Assembly: GCF_947241125.1 (NCBI RefSeq)
Contig: NZ_OX365700.1
Location: 2,698,001-2,762,000, forward strand
Length of the DNA: 64,000 nt
Source: Nitrospira tepida
Lineage (GTDB): Bacteria > Nitrospirota > Nitrospiria > Nitrospirales > Nitrospiraceae
Direction of reading: 5' to 3'
Shown here: one piece after another, positions 28,582 through 38,289 of the stretch
Layout of the letters: every line of letters begins with the position of its first letter
How positions within the stretch are numbered: position 1 is the stretch's first letter
The notes under the pieces: model-generated
The model's database searches: none
Told to the model about the DNA's origin: nothing
What the model saw: only the letters and a program-made list of their open reading frames with translations
Position numbers and translations under genes: made by a program

Positions 28582-30111
28582 ATGGAGCGAATCGAGACGA
28601 TGCCCGCAGTCGGCACGACCCGTACTGACAGTCTGACGGTCAGAAGAGAGCCCTGCGCAGAGGCCGAACCGGCGGCCCGGCGGTCTATGCCCTCGTTCAG
28701 CCGTGTCACGGGTCTGTTGCTGCTCAACCGACTCCTCACGTACGGGCTCACGGTCGGCAATTCCGTCGTGCTGGCACGGACGCTGGGAACCGACGGGCTC
28801 GGCCAGTTCGCCTATGCCACGGGCCTTGCCGGCCTGTTCGGTCTGCTGCCCCATCTCGGCATCAGCACAGTGGTCACCAGAACCGTCGCGTCGGCCCCCG
28901 GCTCGACGGCAGCCGTCCTCTCCACCGCGCGAACGATCCAAAGAGGCGCGGCCGCCACGGCCTGTGGACTGGTGATGCTGACGGCTTGGTGCCTTCCGGT
29001 TCGCGCCACGACGATCACCAACATCGTTTTGGCCGCGATACAGATGTCGCTGGCGTCGTTGAGTTGGCCGTACCTGGCCGTGCTCGCGGGCCGGGCGCGC
29101 TACGACCTGCTGGCCGGCGTGGAAACCGCGATGGCGGCGGCCGGCTCGCTGGCGTTGGGGATCGCCGCCATCGGCAGCGGCACCGTGCCGGCCTTCTTGT
29201 GGTCCCAGGTCTTGGTTACGCTCCTGGCCGTGCTCGTCGCACGCGGTGCGGCTGCGAAATTCATCCAATCGGACAGTCCGACCGCTCATCCCATCGGCGC
29301 GTTCCTCCGGACGGCTGCCCCTTTCGGACTCACGGCCTTCCTGCAAAGTGCGTACACCCGATGCGATCTGTTGTTGCTGAGCCAGTTCGTTCCCGGTTCC
29401 GTCCTCGGCCTCTACAGCGCCGCCTACAAACCGATCACGATGCTGACCCATTTCGGAGCCTCCGCCGCGGGCACTCTGTTCCCGTACATGGTAGACGAAC
29501 TGCGCGCCGGAACGTCCGGCACATTCCACCGGGTCATGAAGGTCTTCGCCGTCATGGCGCCGGCTGTTGCGTTGATCTTCAGCGGCCTCGCCGCTTGGAT
29601 GTTGGACGCTCTTTACGGAGCAGCCTTCAAGGACGCGGCGCCGATGTTGGCCATTCTGGCCTGGTCCGCAGCGGCCAATTGGCTCTACGTCCCGCTCTGC
29701 ACGACCCTGCAGGCCAAGCATAAGGAGTATGCCTGGCTGCGAGGCCTCTCGCTCGCGCTGCTCGTCAATGTCATGGTCAACCTGGCGGTCATTCCCCTGT
29801 GGAGTGGCATGGGCGCCGCCATCGCGACCCTGGTCTCGGAGATCCTCCTGCTGGTGATCGGAGCCTGGCTGGTGATGAAAGAACTGGGATACAGGCCGCC
29901 GGCGAGGATGATCGTCTGCATCGCCTTGGCTGCGGGAGCCGGTGCCTTGACCCTGTGGCAGTCGTCCCATTGGGGACCAATCGCCGCCACAGGCTGCGCG
30001 CTGACTGTGTACGTCTGCCTGCTCCGAGCCACCAGGACCATCGGTTGGCAGGATGGACTTGCGATCGTGTCACGGATTCGCGAGACCTGGCAGGGGAGAC
30101 ATCGCTCGTGA
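28582..30111 (+). CDS. Wzx-type oligosaccharide flippase
   Basis: A 509-residue inner-membrane protein with about 12-14 helices, of the polysaccharide transporter (PST/Wzx, MOP) superfamily that flips undecaprenyl-linked repeat units. The first helix region carries LLLNRLLTYGLTVGNSVVLARTLG and GQFAYATGLAGLF, typical of the family. About 35 hydrophilic residues precede the first helix, so the true start may be a few codons inside. It sits directly after the polymerase gene. Confidence 0.88.
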   Translation: MERIETMPAVGTTRTDSLTVRREPCAEAEPAARRSMPSFSRVTGLLLLNRLLTYGLTVGNSVVLARTLGTDGLGQFAYATGLAGLFGLLPHLGISTVVTRTVASAPGSTAAVLSTARTIQRGAAATACGLVMLTAWCLPVRATTITNIVLAAIQMSLASLSWPYLAVLAGRARYDLLAGVETAMAAAGSLALGIAAIGSGTVPAFLWSQVLVTLLAVLVARGAAAKFIQSDSPTAHPIGAFLRTAAPFGLTAFLQSAYTRCDLLLLSQFVPGSVLGLYSAAYKPITMLTHFGASAAGTLFPYMVDELRAGTSGTFHRVMKVFAVMAPAVALIFSGLAAWMLDALYGAAFKDAAPMLAILAWSAAANWLYVPLCTTLQAKHKEYAWLRGLSLALLVNVMVNLAVIPLWSGMGAAIATLVSEILLLVIGAWLVMKELGYRPPARMIVCIALAAGAGALTLWQSSHWGPIAATGCALTVYVCLLRATRTIGWQDGLAIVSRIRETWQGRHRS

Positions 30112-30156
30112 CCCATCCGCTTGATGCGGCGGAGCGACCGTCACCGGGATGCACGT

Positions 30157-31293
30157 ATGATGATCGGAATCGACGCGGGTCCGATGGTGGGACAGGGAGG
30201 CATCAGTTCTTATGTCACGCCTCTGGTCCGGACCCTCGTGGCCGGTGCCACTGATACGCACTGGCGCCTGTTCCTGCGCCGTAGTTGGCGCGATCACCGG
30301 CACGACCACAGCTTCTCTGATTTGGCGCCGACAACGACCCTGTGGACGCCCGACCGTCTGCTCCGATTCGGATGGCGTTGGCTCCCTCCATCCTGTTTGC
30401 CCATGGACCGAAGCTGGCAGGCGCTCGACGGCTATCTCTCGACCTGCCTCATGACTCCGACATTGACGCACGCCACCATCATCAGCCTCATCTACGACCT
30501 CATCCCGTTGCGCCTTCCACACCTCTTTCCTCGCCGAAGAGAGTTCTTGGCGCTGGTGCGCGAGACGGTGGAGCGCTCGGACAGGCTGATCACGATCTCT
30601 CATCGAACCAAGGCGGATCTGATCGAACTGCTGAAGGTGGAACCGGATCGCGTCCAGGTCGTGTATCCGGGACGGCACGAAGAATGGTCCACCATCCCAC
30701 CTGCTGCGCTCTCGGCCATCCGCGACCGTTATGGACTTCCGCCCCGTTATCTCTTGTACCTGGGTTCGCTCGGCCCACACAAGAACGTCTCGACCTTGCT
30801 CCGCGCCTTTGCTCTGGCCCATGAGACCGGCCGATTGGATGTTCCCTTGGTCATCGTCGGTGATCCTCGCTGGGGAGAACAAGCGTTGGAGTTCTTGAAA
30901 GATCTGCCTAGCCGCCGGCACATCATCCTGACCGGGCGCGTGCCGGATTCCGATGTTCCGGCCATGTATTCCGGCGCCACGGCGTTCGTGTTTCCGTCTT
31001 TGTATGAAGGATTTGGACTACCGGTGCTGGACGCCATGACCTGTGGCGTCCCGGCGATCGTCTCAACCGGCGGAGCCTTGCCGGAAGTGGTGGGAGGAGC
31101 GGGCATCTGCCTGCCTCCCGATTCAATCGAGGCCTGGGCCGATGCCCTCTGTCTGATCTGTCGCGATGACATGACCAGGGAGCGCCTCGGGCGTGAGGGA
31201 ATGGTTCGAGCTGCGCAGTTCTCATGGCGGCGAAGCGCGACGGAGGTCCATCGGTTGTTGAAGTCGGGACAAGCGCATCGGGAGGCCGCGTAG
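30157..31293 (+). CDS. Glycosyltransferase family 4
   Basis: A 378-residue GT-B retaining glycosyltransferase that adds a sugar to the lipid-linked repeat. The N-terminal MIGIDAGPMVGQGGISSYV is the acceptor-domain start. The C-terminal domain has LYLGSLGPHKNVSTLL and the nucleotide-sugar motif FPSLYEGFGLPVLDAMTCGVPAI with its two glutamates. The ATG at 30157 is preferred over an in-frame TTG 12 codons earlier because the family starts here. Sugar specificity is unknown. Confidence 0.9.
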   Translation: MMIGIDAGPMVGQGGISSYVTPLVRTLVAGATDTHWRLFLRRSWRDHRHDHSFSDLAPTTTLWTPDRLLRFGWRWLPPSCLPMDRSWQALDGYLSTCLMTPTLTHATIISLIYDLIPLRLPHLFPRRREFLALVRETVERSDRLITISHRTKADLIELLKVEPDRVQVVYPGRHEEWSTIPPAALSAIRDRYGLPPRYLLYLGSLGPHKNVSTLLRAFALAHETGRLDVPLVIVGDPRWGEQALEFLKDLPSRRHIILTGRVPDSDVPAMYSGATAFVFPSLYEGFGLPVLDAMTCGVPAIVSTGGALPEVVGGAGICLPPDSIEAWADALCLICRDDMTRERLGREGMVRAAQFSWRRSATEVHRLLKSGQAHREAA

Positions 31294-31297
31294 GTTT

Positions 31298-31984
31298 ATG
31301 AGTACGACGCTCTACGATCGCGAGTATTTTGAAGGCCGAACCAGACAGAGCCCGCCCCATACCAGAGAGTTGATCTATCCATGGGCAATGCGCACCGGCC
31401 GCTTCTTGTGCCGCCACATGATGGCCTCCCGCTCGCTGGATCTTGGGTGCGCCAAGGGCTATCTCGTCGAGGCCCTGTCCGCTTCAGGCATTCCCCATTC
31501 GTTCGGCCTCGACGCGAGCCCCTACGCCGTCGCGTGCGCCGAAAACGCTTTGCGGGGGCGACTCTTGGTTGGTGACGTGGTGACAGGACTTCCGTTCCGG
31601 AACGGAAGCTTGGACCTTGTGACGGCCCTCGACCTGTTCGAACACTTGGTCGATCCCTTGCCGGTCCTCATCGACATCCACCGAGTCTTGGCACCCGATG
31701 GACGGGCCTACCTCAAAATCTGTCATCCTCAGCATCCCAATGCCACCCGCGATCCGACCCACATCAACGTGCAACCGTTAGGGTATTGGACCAGGTTATT
31801 CAAGCAAGCCGGCTTCCGATACCGGCGCTGTTATGAGACGGAGCTAAGCGGGGAGACGAGTCCGTCCGAACGAGCCAAGGATCTGCTCCGGCTGATGCGG
31901 GAATGGGCCGCCATCGGCACGCCAGCCGATTATAAGTTCGTCCTTTGGAAAGCATCTCCTCCGACGCCAGGTGGCGGCACATGA
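31298..31984 (+). CDS. SAM-dependent methyltransferase
   Basis: A 228-residue class I methyltransferase. Motif I is LDLGCAKGYLVEAL, followed by FGLDASPYAVACAENA, and VTALDLFEHLVDP marks the post-motif region. It lies between two glycosyltransferase genes, 4 bp after the first and overlapping the second, so a sugar O- or C-methylation in the repeat unit is the likely role. The N-terminal YDREYFEGRTR is typical of such EPS methyltransferases. Confidence 0.88.
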   Translation: MSTTLYDREYFEGRTRQSPPHTRELIYPWAMRTGRFLCRHMMASRSLDLGCAKGYLVEALSASGIPHSFGLDASPYAVACAENALRGRLLVGDVVTGLPFRNGSLDLVTALDLFEHLVDPLPVLIDIHRVLAPDGRAYLKICHPQHPNATRDPTHINVQPLGYWTRLFKQAGFRYRRCYETELSGETSPSERAKDLLRLMREWAAIGTPADYKFVLWKASPPTPGGGT

Positions 31985-33159
31985 GGCGCCTGCTTTTTAT
32001 CGCCCCAAGCTTGCCCTCGCCCACGTTCGGCGGCGGCGCCATCCGGATGTATCACCTCGTCCGTTTTCTTGCTCAACGGTTCGATCTGGATCTGATCGCT
32101 CCGCAAACACCGGGGGCGGAGGGGAGTGAGGCGCAGTTGCGCGCCTGGTGCCGGGAGGTCGAGATCGTTCCACAAACGGTTCGGCCCGCCTGGCGGAAAC
32201 GCAGCCACCTGGGGCCCTATGAGAAAGACCCGGCGCTCGCCGAGGCTATCCTGCATCGGCTCCGGGATAGAAAATACGGCGCTATGCAGATCGAAAAGCC
32301 GGCCATGGTTCCCTATCTCCCGACCGACCTGTCCATCCCGCTGGTATTGGATGTCTGGGCCTATGGACTCTCCGGAGCGATCCGTGCCCTGACACAGGAA
32401 CGAGGACCGCTGGTCCGAGCGCGCAACGCCTTTCGTCTGGCGCGCTTCGGCCTCTTCGACGCCTTCTGTTGGCCCAGCACGGCCTGCGTGCTTGTCGTCT
32501 CGGAGCAGGACCGGTTGCGTTGTCTCCGCACCAGGCCTGGACGTCAGGTGCTGGTGGTGCCCAACGGCGTGGATTCTTCCGCCGTGACTCCGCCGCCATC
32601 CGGTGAGGCTCCTCAGGGCGTGATCCTGTTCACCGGAGACCTGGGGTTTGCTCCCAATATCGAGGCGGCGGAACTGCTGGCGTTGCACCTCCTCCCGATG
32701 GTGCTGGCGAGCCACCCGGATGCCGAGCTTCGCCTGGTCGGACGCCATCCCCATCCGCGCGTGCAACGATTGGCCGGCCCTCGCGTGCGCGTCATCGCGA
32801 ACGTGCCCGACATGAGGCCCTATCTCCGCGAGGCCACGGTCTTTGCGGCGCCGCACTTCACCGGAGCCGGAACCAGGACCAAGATTTTGGAAGCGATGGC
32901 GGCCGGCCTGCCGGTCGTGACGACGAGCATCGGATTGCAGGGCATCGAGGCCGAAGCAGGCCGCGAGGTGATCCTGGCCGACGACCTTCCAGCGCTCGGC
33001 GAAGCCCTCTGCGGGCTCTTGACCGATCCCTGGATGAGGGCCGATCTGGGACGATCGGCAAGGAACCTGATTGAAGCTCGCTACGATTGGGACCGTTGCC
33101 TGGCGCCGCTGGAGGGACTCTATCGCACATGGCTTAAGGAACAGGCGATCGCATGTTGA
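31981..33159 (+). CDS. Glycosyltransferase family 4
   Basis: A 392-residue GT-B protein. The N-terminal LLFIAPSLPSPTFGGGAIRMYHLVRFLAQ is typical of GT4. The C-terminal domain has FTGDLGFAPNIEAA, RLVGRHPHPR and FTGAGTRTKILEAMAAGLPVV. The ATG at 31981 overlaps the methyltransferase stop as ATGA, and the end overlaps the next gene by 7 bp. Donor and acceptor are unknown. Confidence 0.9.
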   Translation: MRRLLFIAPSLPSPTFGGGAIRMYHLVRFLAQRFDLDLIAPQTPGAEGSEAQLRAWCREVEIVPQTVRPAWRKRSHLGPYEKDPALAEAILHRLRDRKYGAMQIEKPAMVPYLPTDLSIPLVLDVWAYGLSGAIRALTQERGPLVRARNAFRLARFGLFDAFCWPSTACVLVVSEQDRLRCLRTRPGRQVLVVPNGVDSSAVTPPPSGEAPQGVILFTGDLGFAPNIEAAELLALHLLPMVLASHPDAELRLVGRHPHPRVQRLAGPRVRVIANVPDMRPYLREATVFAAPHFTGAGTRTKILEAMAAGLPVVTTSIGLQGIEAEAGREVILADDLPALGEALCGLLTDPWMRADLGRSARNLIEARYDWDRCLAPLEGLYRTWLKEQAIAC

Positions 33160-34187
33160 CCAGTTCCGTCGTGGTGCCCATCCTGAACGCAGCCCGCACC
33201 CTCCCGGCTTGCCTGCGCGCGTTGGACAACCTTCGCCCCTCTCCCGGCGAAGTCGTCCTCATCGATAACGGCTCGACCGACGAGAGCCTGCTCCTGGCCA
33301 AGACCTATGAAGGAGAGTCCCATCCGTTTCGGGTTCAGCTCCTGTCCGCAGCGCCACACAGCGCCTCTATTGCCCGTAACACGGGGATCAAGGCCGCCAG
33401 CGGTGACATCATCCTGTTCACGGACGCCGATTGCTCACCGGCGCCGGACTGGCTCGGGCGGTTGCTGGAATCATTTGATGATCCCAAGATCGGTGCAGTG
33501 GCAGGCCGGGTAAGCGGTGATCCTGGATCGACGCTGCCCGAACTCTTCAGCATGCTCTACACCTTGCGGCTTCCCAAAGAGGCCTCGCTCCACGACCATT
33601 GGACGCCGCTTCAGGGAGGCTATCCGACCGCCAACCTCGCGGTGCGCCGGACTGTTCTGGAGAGACTCCAGGGATTCGATGAGAGCGTCGCGATTTATGG
33701 AGAGGACTACGACCTCTGCGCGCGCCTCTACGCGGCAGGATGGCGCCTGCTGTATCGACCGGAGGCTCAGGTGATCCACCACCATCGAACAACGTGGCGC
33801 GCGATTTTGCGGCAGGCCTATGGGTTCGGTCTGGGCCAGGCCTATCTGATCCATAAACATGTCACCCGCGGGCTCTGGGTGGATCTGCCGCAAGGATCAG
33901 CGACCTGGAGCCGTGCCCCGGTCGCCGGTTGGATCGATTGCGCCTCGGCTGACAAGAAATGTTTGGCGATCCTGGCTGGTTCGCTCATCGTGCCAATCGT
34001 TGGATGGCTGGTCCCTGCCTATCTGTTCTGGCTGGCCAGGCAGGCCCATCAACGGGCAGTTACCGAACCGGTCGAGGCCTCCTGGCTCACATCGTTTGGC
34101 CTGGGAGTCCTGTTGATCGCCAAATCCGGCGCCATGACCGCCGGCCGATTGGTGGGTTCCGTGAAGTATGGAACGCTCTGTTTATGA
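33153..34187 (+). CDS. Glycosyltransferase family 2, membrane-associated
   Basis: A 344-residue inverting GT-A enzyme. It starts with SSVVVPILNAARTLPACLRAL, the metal-binding FTDADCSPAPDW replaces the common DDD/DxD, and GEDYDLCARLYAAG lies further on. Two hydrophobic stretches near the C-terminus (about residues 270-295 and 315-335) suggest membrane anchoring. It overlaps both neighbours. Confidence 0.9.
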   Translation: MLTSSVVVPILNAARTLPACLRALDNLRPSPGEVVLIDNGSTDESLLLAKTYEGESHPFRVQLLSAAPHSASIARNTGIKAASGDIILFTDADCSPAPDWLGRLLESFDDPKIGAVAGRVSGDPGSTLPELFSMLYTLRLPKEASLHDHWTPLQGGYPTANLAVRRTVLERLQGFDESVAIYGEDYDLCARLYAAGWRLLYRPEAQVIHHHRTTWRAILRQAYGFGLGQAYLIHKHVTRGLWVDLPQGSATWSRAPVAGWIDCASADKKCLAILAGSLIVPIVGWLVPAYLFWLARQAHQRAVTEPVEASWLTSFGLGVLLIAKSGAMTAGRLVGSVKYGTLCL

Positions 34188-35170
34188 CGCCGTCCATCTC
34201 GATCATCGTCTGTTCCAAGGATCGTCCCGACGACTTGATCGCGGCCATCGCCTCCATCAGAAGCTGCGATGAAGTCGGACGGCAGGCGGAGCTGATCGTC
34301 GTGGAGGAATGTCCCAAGGCGCGGGAGATTCCTGACGTTCGTTACGTGCACCTGCCGCCGCTGGGCCGTGGATTCGGCCATGCGCGCAACAGCGGCTTGA
34401 AGGCCGCCGGCGGCGACATCCTGCTGTTTATCGACGATGATTGCCGAGCCGCGCCCGGATGGGCCTCCGCTCTGCTCCGCCCCTTTCGCTCAGACCAATC
34501 GGTCCTCGGCGTGGCGGGCGCCGTGCTCGTCAAGGGCTGCGGCCCGATCGGCTATGCCGAGCATATCCTGGGATTTCCGGGCGGCGGGCTCCGCTCCCTC
34601 CATGAGGCTAGGGGGCGCACGATGCCCACGCGTCATCTGTCCACCTGTAACTGCGCCTACCGCCGTGCCGTCTTGGAGCAGATCGGTGGGTTTCCGGAGG
34701 AGACGCCATGGGGCGGGGAGGACGCCCTGGTCGCGGAGCGGATTTCGGCAATCGGTCCCTGCCTGTTTATGCCAGATGCGCAGGTCTACCATCGGACCCG
34801 CGACGGTCTGGGCAAGGTCTTCTCCTGGTTCGTCAGGCGAGGCCGCAGCGACGTCGCCACGATCCAATATCGTCTCGACCGCCTTGGCTGCGTGATTGGC
34901 CTCTTGCGCAGTTCCTGGACACTCAAATCGATCCCGGTTATCGGACTGTTGGCCGGTGCGTCAAACCGGATTTCCCTTCTGGCCCTCGTGATGCTGATCT
35001 ACTATGGAGTTCTACTCCGGCGTTATCGCTTTGCTTGGCGATACTACCCCCATCGGAAGGCCCTCTGGCTGGTGCCGGTCGTCAAACTCGTCATGGATCT
35101 GGGCGCCGATGTGGGGCGGGGCATGGCCTGGGCCGCGAAGAGATCGCCCGGCCCCCTGCCATCACCGTGA
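34184..35170 (+). CDS. Glycosyltransferase family 2
   Basis: A 328-residue GT-A enzyme, beginning SISIIVCSKDRPDDLIAAI. The metal site is FIDDDCRAAPGW, and TPWGGEDALVAERI matches the family's third motif. Hydrophobic segments near residues 255-285 suggest a C-terminal membrane association. The ATG at 34184 overlaps the previous stop (ATGA); the much longer upstream frame is only the shadow of the preceding gene. It may be a distant duplicate of its neighbour. Confidence 0.9.
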   Translation: MTPSISIIVCSKDRPDDLIAAIASIRSCDEVGRQAELIVVEECPKAREIPDVRYVHLPPLGRGFGHARNSGLKAAGGDILLFIDDDCRAAPGWASALLRPFRSDQSVLGVAGAVLVKGCGPIGYAEHILGFPGGGLRSLHEARGRTMPTRHLSTCNCAYRRAVLEQIGGFPEETPWGGEDALVAERISAIGPCLFMPDAQVYHRTRDGLGKVFSWFVRRGRSDVATIQYRLDRLGCVIGLLRSSWTLKSIPVIGLLAGASNRISLLALVMLIYYGVLLRRYRFAWRYYPHRKALWLVPVVKLVMDLGADVGRGMAWAAKRSPGPLPSP

Positions 35171-35205
35171 TCGGAAACGACCACAAGGCCATGCACAAGG
35201 CCATA

Positions 35206-36321
35206 ATGAATCGGCCTGTTCCCGTGCTTTACGTCTCGCACCATGCCGACATCATCGGTGGGGGAGAGATCAGCCTGCTGACCTTGCTGAAGGGCCTCGA
35301 CCGCGAAGTCTGGTCCCCCATCCTGGTCGTACCAGGCGAAGGCCGGGTGGCCGAATACGGTCGCGCCATGCACATTCCAACCCATGTCATGCCCATGCCC
35401 TCCTGCCGATGGCCGAACGCCGCCATGAGGGCGGGAATCAGCCTGTTGCGGCGGCTCATTGCCGACTGTCGAGCGGAGTTGGTGCACGCCAACGGATCGC
35501 GCGCCATGGTGTATGCGGCCCTGGCTCGCCGAACGACGAAAGCGCGGACCGTCTGGCATGTCCGCGTGGCGGACTCTGACGGGCTGCTGGACCGTCTGCT
35601 GGCAGCCTCCGCGGATCGCATCATCGTCAATTCCCATGCGGTCGGAAGCCGCTTCCAGTTCGTCCCGCAGGACAAGCTGGTCTGCATCCATAACGGCATC
35701 GACCCGGCGGACTATGATCCGGTTCCGGCGGCGGACCTGACATCGTTTCGCCGGAGTTATGGGATTCCCGCGGACGCTCCGGTCGTGGTCAGCGTCGGGC
35801 GCTTCGTTCCCTACAAGGGCTATCGGTTTTTGATTCAGGCGGCGCGCCGTCTGGCGGACCGCCTGCCGGAGATCCATTGGCTTCTGGTCGGCGACGGCGA
35901 GGAGCGAAGCTCGCTCGAACGTCTCGCCAAAGATCTGGGCCTTGAGCGGACCCTGCACTTTACGGGCTGGCTTTCCCGCCCGCAGCTCGCGCTCGCCGCC
36001 GGCCAGGTGTTCGTGCTGCCCTCGCTCGGCGAACATTTCGGTCGGGTGCTTCTTGAAGCCATGGCCATGCGCAAGGCGGTAGTGGCGACCAATGCCGGGG
36101 GCGCCCGGGAGATCGTGAGGGCCGGCTATACCGGCGTGCTCGTCCCGCCGTCCGATTCGCAGGCGCTGGCCGAGGCGGTGCAGGGACTGTTGGCCAACCG
36201 GCCGCTGGCCGACTATCTGGGCGCCAATGGGAGACATCGGGTGGAAACCTGTTTCACGCTCGATCGACATCTCCAGGCGGTGGGGAACCTGTACCGATCG
36301 TTGCTCTTCGGTCAACCATGA
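35206..36321 (+). CDS. Glycosyltransferase family 4
   Basis: A 371-residue GT-B protein. The N-terminal VLYVSHHADIIGGGEISLLTLL contains the GGxE-type acceptor motif. The C-terminal domain has VSVGRFVPYKGYRFLI, LVGDGEERSSLERLA and VLPSLGEHFGRVLLEAMAMRKAVV. Start choice is uncertain: GTG 35167 would overlap the previous stop as GTGA, and ATG 35191 and 35206 are further in; 35206 sits closest to the family start. The end overlaps the next gene as ATGA. Confidence 0.88.
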   Translation: MNRPVPVLYVSHHADIIGGGEISLLTLLKGLDREVWSPILVVPGEGRVAEYGRAMHIPTHVMPMPSCRWPNAAMRAGISLLRRLIADCRAELVHANGSRAMVYAALARRTTKARTVWHVRVADSDGLLDRLLAASADRIIVNSHAVGSRFQFVPQDKLVCIHNGIDPADYDPVPAADLTSFRRSYGIPADAPVVVSVGRFVPYKGYRFLIQAARRLADRLPEIHWLLVGDGEERSSLERLAKDLGLERTLHFTGWLSRPQLALAAGQVFVLPSLGEHFGRVLLEAMAMRKAVVATNAGGAREIVRAGYTGVLVPPSDSQALAEAVQGLLANRPLADYLGANGRHRVETCFTLDRHLQAVGNLYRSLLFGQP

Positions 36322-37130
36322 CGGCTTGCAATCTCTGCGGAGGCACGGCCTGGACCGTTCTGGAGGACCTCGCGCCCACCAGGGTGGTGCGTTGTTCCTG
36401 CAAGCTGGTCTTCGTCACGCCCTTGCCCGACCGGCCGACCATCGAATCGGCCTACGGCGCCCACTATTATGAGGAATGGCAATCCCAGGACGATGAACGC
36501 CGGCGCATGTGGATCAGGCGCATGCAACTGGTGGAATCCTTATGGTCTGAGAAGGGGACGCTGTTGGATGTCGGCTGCGGCGAAGGGACATTTCTCCGGT
36601 TGGCTCGGAGCCGAGGCTGGCAGGTTGCCGGCACGGAGCTGTCGGCCTTTGCCTCCCAGGCCTCGCCTGATCTGACGATCCATCGCGGAGAGATCTGGGA
36701 AGCCGGACTTCGCTCCGGCTCGTTCGACGTGGCGACCTGCTGGCACGTCATTGAACATGTGAGAGATCCCTTGCGTCTCCTGTCCGAAGTCCTCCGGCTG
36801 CTCCGCCCAGGAGGGCTCTTGTTGCTGGCGACTCCCAACGGCCGTGATTACCTGTTCCGCCTGGCCTATCTGGTCGCAAGGGGGCGGTGGCCTCCGCTTT
36901 ACGAACCGGATGAACGGGAGCTGCATCTCTATTACTTCAACGTACCCACGTTACGGGCCTTGGCGGAGAAGGCCGGGTTTCGAGACCTGACGATCGGCTA
37001 CGATGAGGGGGCAGCGGTCACCACGGCTAAACGGCTGGTGGACCGGCTCGCCTATTGGTGGTATCGCGCGACCGGTCTGCATTGGGGCATGGGCCTGCAG
37101 CTCGTCGCCCGCAAGGGGAACGGGTCGTGA
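36318..37130 (+). CDS. SAM-dependent methyltransferase with N-terminal Cys cluster
   Basis: A 270-residue class I methyltransferase. The first 30 residues hold CNLCGG and RCSC, a likely zinc knuckle. SAM motif I is LLDVGCGEGTFLRLAR, and CWHVIEHVRDPLRLLSEVLRLLRPGG follows. Such Cys-headed methyltransferases occur in sugar C-methyltransferase and EPS clusters. The acceptor is presumably a nucleotide or lipid-linked sugar. Confidence 0.86.
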   Translation: MTACNLCGGTAWTVLEDLAPTRVVRCSCKLVFVTPLPDRPTIESAYGAHYYEEWQSQDDERRRMWIRRMQLVESLWSEKGTLLDVGCGEGTFLRLARSRGWQVAGTELSAFASQASPDLTIHRGEIWEAGLRSGSFDVATCWHVIEHVRDPLRLLSEVLRLLRPGGLLLLATPNGRDYLFRLAYLVARGRWPPLYEPDERELHLYYFNVPTLRALAEKAGFRDLTIGYDEGAAVTTAKRLVDRLAYWWYRATGLHWGMGLQLVARKGNGS

Positions 37131-37170
37131 GCGTCTCTGGATCAGCCGGAGCGCGGCACTCGGGTCCACG

Positions 37171-38289
37171 ATGAAATTGGGCATCGACGGGCGGGAGCTG
37201 CAAACAGGGGCGCGGACGGGGATCGGCCGTTATCTGCGGGAGGTCCTGCGGGCGCTCGATCGGAAGAAGTGGGACTGCGTCGTCTACGGCGACCGGTCCA
37301 CCTCCTTGCCTGAGGATTTGGCCCACCTCCCCGTGAAGCGCCTGGCCGCCCCCTGGACATCCTGGTGGGATCAGATTACCCTCCCGGCGTCGCTTCGCAG
37401 GGACGAGGTGACGGTGTTCTTTTCCCCCTATTACAAATGCCCGTTGAGGACGCCCTGTCCCACCGTCATCACCATCCACGACTTGCTGTTTATCGGCTAT
37501 CCGGGAACCCATCGCCCCATCTACGACCGCGCCATGACCGGACTGGCGACGCTCTATTCGCGGCGAGCCGCCTCCATCATCGCCGACTCGCACTACTCGA
37601 AGCACAGGATCGTCACACGGTTGCGGGTCAATCCGGGCAAGGTCCACGTGATCCCGGTCACGTTGGGATCTGAATTCAGACCGACGGCGCCCGACGACAC
37701 GACGTTGCGGCGATACGGCATCGACGCGCCATACCTGCTCTGTGTCGGCAATTTCAAGCCGCACAAGAATCTGCCGCGCCTCCTTCAGGCCTACGCCGCG
37801 CTGCCTCCGGCCTTGCGCGGGCGGTATCGCCTGGTGCTGGCGGGAGGAGACGCGGCGCACCGGCCCGAGCTGGACAGGCTGGCTCTGTCTCTCGGAATCG
37901 CCAGCCACGTGCGCTTTCCCGGGCTGATCGACGATCGGGACTTGCCCATGCTGTACAGCGCCTGTTCATTGTTCGTGCTGCCCTCTCTTGAAGAGGGCTT
38001 CGGGCTGCCGGCGCTGGAGGCCATGGCCTGCGGAACGGCGGTCGTGGCGTCGAACCGCGCCTCGCTCCCAGAAGTCGTCGGCGCCGCCGCAGTCTTGTGC
38101 GATCCGACCGATAAAGAGTCGATGACCTCCGCCATGAGACGGGTGCTGGAAGACCCATCGCTTCAAGATCACCTCGGATCCAAGGGGCTCGAGCGGGCCC
38201 GACATTTCACGCCCGATCACGCGGCGGAGCGGGTCATCCAGGTGATCGAGCAGGCGGCGAGTTGGGAACATCGGAGAAAGGCCTCATGA
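37171..38289 (+). CDS. Glycosyltransferase family 4
   Basis: A 372-residue GT-B enzyme starting LGIDGRELQTGARTGIGRYL. The middle has TIHDLLFIGYPGTH and IIADSHYSKHRIV, and the C-terminal domain has LCVGNFKPHKNLPRLLQAY and FVLPSLEEGFGLPALEAMACGTAVV. The ATG at 37171 is the family start; the in-frame region before it is unrelated. It is 40 bp after the methyltransferase and overlaps the next gene as ATGA. Confidence 0.9.
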   Translation: MKLGIDGRELQTGARTGIGRYLREVLRALDRKKWDCVVYGDRSTSLPEDLAHLPVKRLAAPWTSWWDQITLPASLRRDEVTVFFSPYYKCPLRTPCPTVITIHDLLFIGYPGTHRPIYDRAMTGLATLYSRRAASIIADSHYSKHRIVTRLRVNPGKVHVIPVTLGSEFRPTAPDDTTLRRYGIDAPYLLCVGNFKPHKNLPRLLQAYAALPPALRGRYRLVLAGGDAAHRPELDRLALSLGIASHVRFPGLIDDRDLPMLYSACSLFVLPSLEEGFGLPALEAMACGTAVVASNRASLPEVVGAAAVLCDPTDKESMTSAMRRVLEDPSLQDHLGSKGLERARHFTPDHAAERVIQVIEQAASWEHRRKAS